From contig JAEWCA010000582.1 in assembly GCA_023390875.1 (NCBI GenBank), forward strand, positions 1-7,615: DNA of 7,615 nt, in the 5' to 3' direction. Under the pieces are notes generated by a model. The model did not search any database, had not been told where the DNA came from, and worked only from the letters and a program-made list of their open reading frames with translations. Each line of letters starts with the position of its first letter. Position 1 is the first letter of the stretch. The position numbers and the translations under genes are program-made. This document shows positions 1 through 5,095 of the stretch, in pieces. The DNA is from Actinomycetes bacterium. GTDB lineage: Bacteria > Actinomycetota > Actinomycetes > Actinomycetales > Cellulomonadaceae.

Positions 1-113
1 CGTTCGTGCTCGTCGTCGCCGGCGCCGTCGTGGTCGCGCGTGCCGGGACGCCCGACGCGGACGCCGCCGGGGCCGCCGTACCGGGCGAGACCGCCGCCGC
101 TCACCCACACTGA
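1..113 (+). CDS. C-terminal end of an unidentified membrane-anchored protein (partial)
   Basis: An open frame enters from the left edge, with its first full codon at position 3, and stops at TGA 111-113. It reads FVLVVAGAVVVARAG followed by an Ala/Pro/Asp-rich tail ending AAAHPH. The first 12 or so residues are strongly hydrophobic and look like the end of a transmembrane helix with an Arg on its exit side; the tail would be a short soluble extension. Nearly all third positions are G or C, as expected of real coding sequence in this genome. The stop lies only 4 nt before the ATG of the ligase gene, so the two genes are probably co-transcribed. Too little is visible to name a family. A non-coding reading cannot be excluded from 36 residues. 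Confidence 0.55.
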   Translation, partial: FVLVVAGAVVVARAGTPDADAAGAAVPGETAAAHPH

Positions 114-117
114 GCGG

Positions 118-1236
118 ATGCGGACGCTCGGGGTCGAGGAGGAGTTCCTGCTGGTGACGCCCGAGGGGGTGCCGCAGGCGGTGTCAGGTGCCGTGCTGCG
201 CTTCGCCTCGCTGGACCCGCCGGTCGAGCCCGGGCGGGACAGCGCGGAGCCCGGCGGGTCGATCGAGAAGGAGTTCAAGCAGGAGCAGGTCGAGATCTCG
301 ACGCGCCCGCGGGAGTCCCTCACGGACCTGCTCGCCGAGGTGCGGGCCGGTCGCGAGCTCGCCGACGCGTACGCCCGCCGCGCGGGTGCGCGGATCGCTG
401 CGCTCGGTACGGCCCCGCAGGAGGTCGAGTCGACGGTCCTCGCCGACCGCCGCGCGCACGAGATCCGGGCCCGGTTCGGCCAGACCGCGCGGGAGCAGCT
501 CACGTGCGGCTGCCACGTGCACGTCGAGGTGGCGGACGACGACGAGGGAATCCTCGTCCTCGACCACCTGCGCGCGTGGACGCCCGTGCTGCTCGCGCTC
601 AGCGCCAACAGCCCGTCGTGGCAGGGGCGCACCACGGGCTACGCGAGCTACCGCTCGCAGGTCTGGGGCCGGTGGCCGACGGCCGGCCCGACCGCCCCGT
701 TCGGCGACGGCGCGGGCTACCGCCGGGTCGTGGCCGACCTGTTGCGGTCGGGCACGATCCTCGACGACGGGATGATCTACTTCGACGCCCGGCTGTCCGC
801 GCACTACCCCACCGTGGAGGTCCGCGTCGCGGACGTGTGCCTGGACGCCGCCGACGCCGTGCTCCAGGCCGGTCTGGTGCGCGCGCTCGCGGAGACGGCC
901 GTGCGTGAGGGACGCCGGGGCGAGCACCACCGGACCGAGCTCCTGCGGGCGGCCACGTGGCGGGCGGCGAGGTCCGGCCTGTCGGGCGAGCTCGTGAGCC
1001 CCGCCGACGGCCTCCCGCGGCCCGCGGCCGACGTGATCGGCGAGCTCGTCGACCACGTTCGCGACGCGCTCGTCGACGCGGGCGACCTCGAGCTCGTGGA
1101 GCGGCTGCTGGGCCACGTGCTGCGCCGCGGCAACGGTGCCGTCGAGCAGCTCGCGTGGCGGGCGGAGGGTGCGGACGACGACGAGGTGGTGCGCCGTGCC
1201 GTCGACCGCACGGTGCCGGTGACCGCCCAGGCGTGA
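118..1236 (+). CDS. YbdK/GCS2-family carboxylate-amine ligase (glutamate--cysteine ligase type 2 family)
   Basis: This 372-residue protein belongs to the GCS2 family of ATP-dependent carboxylate-amine ligases, which form amide bonds on a glutamate-like carboxylate. E. coli YbdK has weak gamma-glutamylcysteine ligase activity, but the physiological substrate of most members is unknown. Visible hallmarks are the opening TLGVEEEFLLV (residues 3-13), the acidic EQVEIS segment, TCGCHVHVEV (about 129-138, with Cys130, Cys132, His133 and His135), SANSPSW (from 162), GYASYRSQVWGRWPTAGP and TVEVRVADVCLD. Length matches the usual 370 or so residues. I chose ATG 118 because it places GVEEEF at the N-terminus as in the family; an upstream ATG at 40 only adds Pro/Arg-rich out-of-frame translation of the preceding gene. 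There is no good Shine-Dalgarno sequence before 118, so translation probably depends on coupling to the gene ending at 113. Family assignment is firm; the exact substrate is not. A glutathione-type or mycothiol-related role is not shown by the context. Confidence 0.9.
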   Translation: MRTLGVEEEFLLVTPEGVPQAVSGAVLRFASLDPPVEPGRDSAEPGGSIEKEFKQEQVEISTRPRESLTDLLAEVRAGRELADAYARRAGARIAALGTAPQEVESTVLADRRAHEIRARFGQTAREQLTCGCHVHVEVADDDEGILVLDHLRAWTPVLLALSANSPSWQGRTTGYASYRSQVWGRWPTAGPTAPFGDGAGYRRVVADLLRSGTILDDGMIYFDARLSAHYPTVEVRVADVCLDAADAVLQAGLVRALAETAVREGRRGEHHRTELLRAATWRAARSGLSGELVSPADGLPRPAADVIGELVDHVRDALVDAGDLELVERLLGHVLRRGNGAVEQLAWRAEGADDDEVVRRAVDRTVPVTAQA

Positions 1237-1242
1237 GAGCGG

Positions 1243-1255
1243 CCCCGGCCCGGGG
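1243..1255. other. small GC-only hairpin just after the ligase stop
   Basis: CCCCG (1243-1247) and CGGGG (1251-1255) form a perfect 5-bp stem with a 3-nt loop, starting 7 nt after the ligase stop codon. It could be the first of several 3' end structures protecting or terminating the ligase transcript. In a genome this GC-rich, 5-bp stems also arise by chance. Confidence 0.3.
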
Positions 1256-1268
1256 ACCGGTCGGGCAC

Positions 1269-1309
1269 CTCGGTCGGCGGGAGGTACAGAGCCGCTCCCG
1301 CCGACCGAG
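1269..1309. terminator. probable bidirectional transcription terminator (15-bp perfect hairpin)
   Basis: The arms at 1269-1283 (CTCGGTCGGCGGGAG) and 1295-1309 (CTCCCGCCGACCGAG) are perfect reverse complements over 15 bp, separated by an 11-nt loop. The hairpin starts 33 nt after the plus-strand ligase stop and lies beyond the end of the minus-strand reductase, so it can serve both convergent transcripts. No T-rich tract follows on either strand. This is common for terminators in high-GC actinomycetes, but it means termination is inferred from position and stem strength. A regulatory protein site or mRNA 3' end stabiliser are alternatives. Confidence 0.7.
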
Positions 1310-1330
1310 TGACCCGTCGCGGGCGGCTCG

Positions 1331-1381
1331 CCAGACGCCGGCCACGGGTGCCCCGTGGTCGCTCACCTGAGCGACGTCTGG
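1331..1381. other. compact three-way-junction RNA/DNA structure in convergent intergenic region
   Basis: Three perfect 7-bp helices nest in 51 nt. P1 pairs CCAGACG (1331-1337) with CGTCTGG (1375-1381). Inside it are P2, CCACGGG (1342-1348) with CCCGTGG (1352-1358) and a 3-nt loop, and P3, TCGCTCA (1359-1365) with TGAGCGA (1368-1374). The P3 loop is formally CC and in practice would open to about four nucleotides. P2, P3 and the closing side of P1 abut without unpaired bases; only CCGG (1338-1341) is single-stranded at the junction. Each helix also reads as a helix on the opposite strand. It lies 71 nt beyond the reductase stop and 94 nt after the ligase stop. It may be part of the reductase terminator, a 3' UTR stabiliser or a small structured RNA; the sequence does not decide which. 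Confidence 0.5.
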
Positions 1382-1452
1382 GAACGTAGCAGCAGGTCAG
1401 CCGCGTGCGGCCGGTCTCGGCGGCACGGAATCGTTTCGGACGGACCAGGTCG
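1382..1452. other. remaining convergent intergenic spacer with no identifiable feature
   Basis: Between the three-way junction and the reductase stop I see no convincing gene, promoter or strong inverted repeat. It would form the first part of the reductase 3' UTR. Confidence 0.4.
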
Positions 1453-2682
1453 TCAGACGAGGTCGGTCAACGGCACGTCGGGATCGGCCAGCCGGTCGCG
1501 CTCCACGACGGCCCCCGACCGGATCAGCGCCTGCACGTCGTCGACGACGTCCCACACGTTGACGTTCATGCCCGCCACGACCCGGCCCTCGCGCCGCCAG
1601 AACGCGATCAGCTCGCGGCTGCCCAGGTCGCCGCGCACCACGACCTCGTCGTACCCGTGGGGCCCGACCCACCCGACGTACTCCATCCCGAGGTCGTACT
1701 GGTCGGTGAAGAAGTACGGCAGCCGGTCGTACGGCTCGTCGCGGCCGAGGATCGTCGCGGCGGCGGTGGCCGGCTGGTGGAGCGCGTTCGCCCAGTGCTC
1801 GACGCGCAGGTGCGTGCCGAGCAGCGGGTGCGCGGCGCGTGCGACGTCGCCGACGGCGAGCACGTGCGGGTCCGACGAGCGCAGGTGGGCGTCGACGAGC
1901 ACGCCGTCCTCGACGGTCAGCCCGGCGTCGCGCGCCAGCCCGACCCTGGGTGCGGCGCCGATGCCGACCACGACGAGATCGGCGTCGAGCCGCGTCCCGT
2001 CCGCGAGCGCGACGGCGCCGACCTGCGTGCCGCCGTCTGCGGCGACGACCTCGGCGATCTCGGTGCGGGTGCGCAGGTCCACGCCGTTGCCGCGGTGCAG
2101 GTCGGCGAACATCGCGGCGAGCTCAGGGCCGAGCACGTGGAGCAGGGGCATGGGGTCGCGGACGAGCACGCTGACCTCGCAGCCGGCGGCGCGTGCGGCG
2201 GCGGCGACCTCGAGCCCGATCCACCCTCCGCCGACCACGACGACGCGGGTGCCGGCGACGAGCGCGGCGCGGAGGCGGTCGCTGTCGTCGAGGGTGCGCA
2301 GGTGGAGGACGCCGTCGAGGTCGGCGCCGGGGACGTCGAGGCGGCGGGGCTCGGACCCGGTGGCGAGGACGAGGTGGTCGAAGCCGGTGCGGGTGCCGGC
2401 GTCGTCGAGCAGGTCGTGGCTGGTCAGGTCGAGGGAGCGCACGGTGGTGCCGGTGCGCAGGTCGACGTCGTGGGCGGCGTACCAGTCGGCGGGGTGCACG
2501 AAGGCGGCGTCGCGTTCCTCGTTGCCCTGCAGGTACCCCTTGGACAGCGGCGGTCGCTCGTAGGGCCGCTCGGTCTCGGTGCCGATCAGCGTGACGGTGC
2601 CGTCGTACCCGCCGTCGCGCAGCGCCTCGACGGTCTTCGCCCCGGCCAGTCCCGCACCGACCACCACGACCCGTGCGCTCAC
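1453..2682 (-). CDS. FAD/NAD(P)H-dependent oxidoreductase, ferredoxin-reductase type
   Basis: This 409-residue flavoprotein resembles the BphA4/rubredoxin- and putidaredoxin-reductase group, which passes electrons from NAD(P)H through FAD to a small iron-sulfur protein, usually serving a P450, dioxygenase or alkane hydroxylase. An N-terminal FAD Rossmann motif GAGLAG (9-14) is followed by PYERPPLSK (40-48), ATGSEPRR (107-114), a second dinucleotide motif GGGWIGLE (151-158), the FAD-binding LAVGDVA (275-281), and a C-terminal reductase domain from about 320 (LPYFFTDQYDLGMEYVG). There is no redox-active CxxC, which argues against thioredoxin- or disulfide-reductase function. The start is GTG 2682-2680: on the minus strand GGAGG lies 6 nt upstream, and the Rossmann strand begins at residue 4. 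The frame continues open to an ATG at 2850, but that extension is Arg-rich and unlike the family. No ferredoxin, P450 or oxygenase gene lies in the window, so its partner is unknown. It is divergent from glgX across 160 bp and convergent with the ligase. Confidence 0.92.
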   Translation of the reverse strand: MSARVVVVGAGLAGAKTVEALRDGGYDGTVTLIGTETERPYERPPLSKGYLQGNEERDAAFVHPADWYAAHDVDLRTGTTVRSLDLTSHDLLDDAGTRTGFDHLVLATGSEPRRLDVPGADLDGVLHLRTLDDSDRLRAALVAGTRVVVVGGGWIGLEVAAAARAAGCEVSVLVRDPMPLLHVLGPELAAMFADLHRGNGVDLRTRTEIAEVVAADGGTQVGAVALADGTRLDADLVVVGIGAAPRVGLARDAGLTVEDGVLVDAHLRSSDPHVLAVGDVARAAHPLLGTHLRVEHWANALHQPATAAATILGRDEPYDRLPYFFTDQYDLGMEYVGWVGPHGYDEVVVRGDLGSRELIAFWRREGRVVAGMNVNVWDVVDDVQALIRSGAVVERDRLADPDVPLTDLV

Positions 2683-2686
2683 GGGG

Positions 2687-2691
2687 AACCT
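2687..2691 (-). promoter_or_regulatory. ribosome binding site of the reductase gene
   Basis: Reading the minus strand, GACGGAGGTTCCCC immediately precedes the GTG start. The GGAGG core corresponds to CCTCC on the plus strand just left of 2694 and sits about 6 nt from the start codon. It decides for GTG 2682 over the upstream ATG at 2850. Confidence 0.75.
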
Positions 2692-2777
2692 CCGTCGCTC
2701 GTGCCGCGCGCGGTCCTGCCGACCGCGCCGTCGGACGGCCCCAGCCGACCAGCAGCCGCGACGCTGTGCAACCCCCG

Positions 2778-2793
2778 TGTGACGAGTCCCACA
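2778..2793. promoter_or_regulatory. candidate Crp/GlxR-type operator
   Basis: TGTGA (2778-2782), six spacer bases, then CCACA (2789-2793) match the established Crp-family consensus TGTGA-N6-TCACA at nine of ten half-site positions. Its right edge is 49 nt before the glgX ATG, and it is 95 nt from the reductase GTG. Actinobacterial Crp/GlxR proteins are cAMP-responsive regulators of carbon metabolism, so a site in front of a glycogen/trehalose operon is plausible. Whether it activates or represses cannot be judged, because the transcription start is unknown. Confidence 0.5.
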
Positions 2794-2842
2794 TCTGCCC
2801 GCAGCCCGCGCCGTCCTGGGAACTGGCTGGCACATTGGGCGC

Positions 2843-5095
2843 ATGCGCATCTGGCCTGGACGCCCCTACCCGCTCGGTGCGACGTACGACGGCAGCGGGA
2901 CCAACTTCGCCGTGTTCTCCGAGGTCGCCGAACGGGTCGAGCTGTGCCTCGTCGCGGACGACGGCACGGAGACCCGGGTCGAGCTGACGGAGGTGGACGC
3001 CTACGTCTGGCACGGGTACATGCCCGCCGTGATGCCCGGTCAGCGGTACGGGTACCGGGTGCACGGCCCGTTCGACCCGTCGCAGGGTCAGCGGTGCAAC
3101 CCGAACAAGCTGCTGCTCGACCCGTACGCGAAGGCGATCGACGGGCAGGTCGACGGGGACCCGTCGCTGTACTCGTACCGGTTCGACGCGCCCGACGAGC
3201 GCAACGACGACGACTCGCTCGGCCACACCATGACGTCGGTGGTCATCAACCCGTACTTCGACTGGGGGTTCGACCGGCCGCCGGACCACGAGTACCACGA
3301 GTCGGTGATCTACGAGGCGCACGTCAAGGGGCTGACGAAGCTGCACCCGGCGGTGCCCGAAGAGCTGCGCGGCACGTACGCGGGCCTGGCTCACCCGGCG
3401 GTGATCGAGCACCTGACGACCCTGGGCGTGACGGCGGTCGAGCTCATGCCGGTGCACCAGTTCGTCAACGATCCGTCGTTGCAGGAGAAGGGCCTGTCGA
3501 ACTACTGGGGCTACAACACGATCGGCTTCTTCGCGCCGCACAACGGGTACGCCGCCTACCAGGGGCCCGGGCAGCAGGTGCAGGAGTTCAAGACGATGGT
3601 CAAGGAGCTGCACGCGGCGGACATCGAGGTGATCCTCGACGTGGTCTACAACCACACGGCCGAGGGCAACCACCTGGGTCCGACGCTGAGCTTCCGCGGC
3701 CTGGACAACGCGAACTACTACCGCCTGGTCGACTCCGACCCCGCGCACTACTTCGACACGACGGGCACGGGCAACTCGCTGCTCATGCGCTCGCCGCACG
3801 TGCTGCAGCTGATCATGGACTCGCTGCGGTACTGGGTCACGGAGATGCACGTCGACGGCTTCCGGTTCGACCTGGCGGCGACGCTCGCGCGGCAGTTCCA
3901 CGAGGTGGACCGCCTGTCGGCGTTCTTCGACCTCATCCACCAGGACCCGGTGATCTCGCAGGTCAAGCTGATCGCGGAGCCGTGGGACGTGGGTGACGGC
4001 GGTTACCAGGTCGGCGGGTTCCCACCGCTGTGGTCGGAGTGGAACGGCAAGTACCGCGACACGGTGCGGGACTTCTGGCGCGGGGAGCCGGGCACGCTCG
4101 GGGAGTTCGCGAGCCGGCTGTCGGGCTCGTCGGACCTGTACCAGCACACGGGGCGGGCCCCGATCGCGAGCGTCAACTTCGTGACGGCGCACGACGGCTT
4201 CACGATCGCGGACCTGGTGTCGTACAACGAGAAGCACAATGAGGCGAACGGCGAGGACAACCGCGACGGCGAGGGCTGGAACCGCTCGTGGAACTGCGGT
4301 GCGGAGGGTCCGACGGACGACCCGGGGATCGCGACGCTGCGGGGCCGCCAGCAGCGCAACTTCCTTACGACGCTGCTGCTCTCGCAGGGCGTGCCGATGA
4401 TCGCGCACGGCGACGAGCTGGGCCGCACGCAGCAGGGCAACAACAACGTGTACTGCCAGGACAACGAGCTGTCGTGGGTGGACTGGGACCTCGACGAGGC
4501 CCGCACCGAGCTGCTGGCGTTCACGCAGCGGCTCGTGCGGCTGCGCCGGCGGCACCAGGTGTTCCGTCGTCGCCGGTTCTTCGCGGGCCTGCCGGAACGC
4601 GGCGGCGAGTCGGACCTGCGGGACATCGCGTGGCTGTCGCCGGACGGCACGCACATGGAGGACAGCGAGTGGCAGGCCGCCCAGGCCCGGGCCGTCATGG
4701 TGTTCCTCAACGGTGACGCGATCGCGGAGCCCGACGCGCGCGGCGAGGAGATCACGGACGACAGCTTCCTGGTGCTGTTCAACGGGCAGCCCGACGACGC
4801 GACGTTCACGCTCCCGCAGGACGACTACTCGCCCGTGTGGACGGCCGTGCTCGACACCGACTCGAAGTTCCCGCCCGGCACGGAGGCGGTCGCCGGCGAG
4901 GCGCTCACCCTGTCGGGCCGGTCGGTCGTCGTCTTCACGCGGCCGCCGCTCGAGGCCGTGCCCACGGCATCGGGCACCGGTGTGATCGCGGACGCCGCCC
5001 GAGAGGCGTCGAAGGTCGCGAAGAGCGCGCGGAACGAGCCCGTCCCTCAGGACCCGCCGCGGCGGCGCACTGGCGCGGCCAGGGACGGGCAGTGA
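2843..5095 (+). CDS. glgX: glycogen debranching enzyme GlgX/TreX (GH13)
   Basis: This 750-residue enzyme hydrolyses alpha-1,6 branches of glycogen, releasing linear malto-oligosaccharides in the cytoplasm; no signal peptide is visible. The N-terminus MRIWPGRPYPLGATYDG is characteristic of the family and supports the ATG at 2843. A CBM48-like beta domain (about 10-100) precedes a GH13 barrel with all four conserved regions: DVVYNH (Asp266-His271), GFRFDLA with the nucleophile Asp343, IAEPWDVG with the acid/base Glu379, and TAHDGF with His450 and Asp451. A C-terminal beta domain follows (roughly 600-705), then a tail of about 35 residues rich in Ala, Arg and Pro that looks disordered. Length is close to the usual 700 or so plus that tail. 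It overlaps treY by 4 nt and is the first gene of a glgX-treY-treZ unit, where the enzyme is often called TreX. A Crp/GlxR-like site lies 49 nt upstream. Function is secure; which pathway it mainly feeds is inferred from context. Confidence 0.97.
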   Translation: MRIWPGRPYPLGATYDGSGTNFAVFSEVAERVELCLVADDGTETRVELTEVDAYVWHGYMPAVMPGQRYGYRVHGPFDPSQGQRCNPNKLLLDPYAKAIDGQVDGDPSLYSYRFDAPDERNDDDSLGHTMTSVVINPYFDWGFDRPPDHEYHESVIYEAHVKGLTKLHPAVPEELRGTYAGLAHPAVIEHLTTLGVTAVELMPVHQFVNDPSLQEKGLSNYWGYNTIGFFAPHNGYAAYQGPGQQVQEFKTMVKELHAADIEVILDVVYNHTAEGNHLGPTLSFRGLDNANYYRLVDSDPAHYFDTTGTGNSLLMRSPHVLQLIMDSLRYWVTEMHVDGFRFDLAATLARQFHEVDRLSAFFDLIHQDPVISQVKLIAEPWDVGDGGYQVGGFPPLWSEWNGKYRDTVRDFWRGEPGTLGEFASRLSGSSDLYQHTGRAPIASVNFVTAHDGFTIADLVSYNEKHNEANGEDNRDGEGWNRSWNCGAEGPTDDPGIATLRGRQQRNFLTTLLLSQGVPMIAHGDELGRTQQGNNNVYCQDNELSWVDWDLDEARTELLAFTQRLVRLRRRHQVFRRRRFFAGLPERGGESDLRDIAWLSPDGTHMEDSEWQAAQARAVMVFLNGDAIAEPDARGEEITDDSFLVLFNGQPDDATFTLPQDDYSPVWTAVLDTDSKFPPGTEAVAGEALTLSGRSVVVFTRPPLEAVPTASGTGVIADAAREASKVAKSARNEPVPQDPPRRRTGAARDGQ
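5038..5090 (+). promoter_or_regulatory. 10-bp stem sequestering the treY ribosome binding site
   Basis: GCCCGTCCCT (5038-5047) and AGGGACGGGC (5081-5090) are perfect reverse complements over 10 bp. The right arm is the only Shine-Dalgarno-like stretch ahead of the treY GTG at 5092. The left arm codes for residues Glu732-Pro735 of GlgX and the right arm starts exactly at Arg747. A further 6-bp stem, GCCGCG (5056-5061) with CGCGGC (5074-5079), fits inside the 33-nt loop. A ribosome finishing glgX would have to unwind the structure, freeing the site next to the treY start. Repression by the stem is inferred, not shown. Confidence 0.6.

Larger units (their letters stand above)
2683..2842. promoter_or_regulatory. 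divergent promoter region between reductase and glgX
   Basis: These 160 bp separate two divergent start codons and must hold promoters for both genes. I found no -35/-10 pair close enough to consensus to mark. The recognisable elements are a Crp/GlxR-like palindrome (2778-2793) and a small 6-bp repeat GCCGTC-G-GACGGC (2727-2739). No strong Shine-Dalgarno sequence precedes the glgX ATG; TTGGGCGC directly before it is weak. Confidence 0.6.

Noticed and set aside
40..117. Upstream ATG extending the ligase by 26 residues
   Set aside because: The added residues are Pro/Arg rich and overlap the end of the preceding gene in another frame; the family start motif TLGVEEEF begins right after ATG 118.
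136..154. AGGAGG-like sequence inside the ligase followed by a GTG
   Set aside because: The purines encode the conserved Glu-Glu-Glu of GVEEEF; starting downstream would delete the family's key N-terminal motif.
2727..2739. GCCGTC-G-GACGGC inverted repeat as an operator
   Set aside because: It is short, all but two bases per arm are G or C, and the one-base centre gives no strong case; comparable repeats are expected by chance at this composition.
2826..2842. TGGCAC with a downstream TTG resembling a sigma-54 promoter just before glgX
   Set aside because: Actinomycetes generally lack sigma-54, the second half does not match GC/TTGC at proper spacing, and it abuts the start codon.
2683..2850. 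Longer reductase starting at the minus-strand ATG at 2850
   Set aside because: The extension is Arg/Cys-rich and unlike the family and would overlap the glgX start; GTG 2682 has a GGAGG at proper distance and leads straight into the FAD-binding strand.
1405..3996. 863-codon plus-strand open frame across the reductase and into glgX
   Set aside because: It is antisense to the reductase and out of frame with glgX, crosses the divergent intergenic region and shows no domain; stops are simply rare at this GC content.
4837..5091. 85-codon N-terminal extension of treY inside glgX
   Set aside because: It is a frame shadow of glgX, Arg/Gly/Ala rich, and not homologous in style to TreY N-termini; GTG 5092 forms the standard GTGA overlap.
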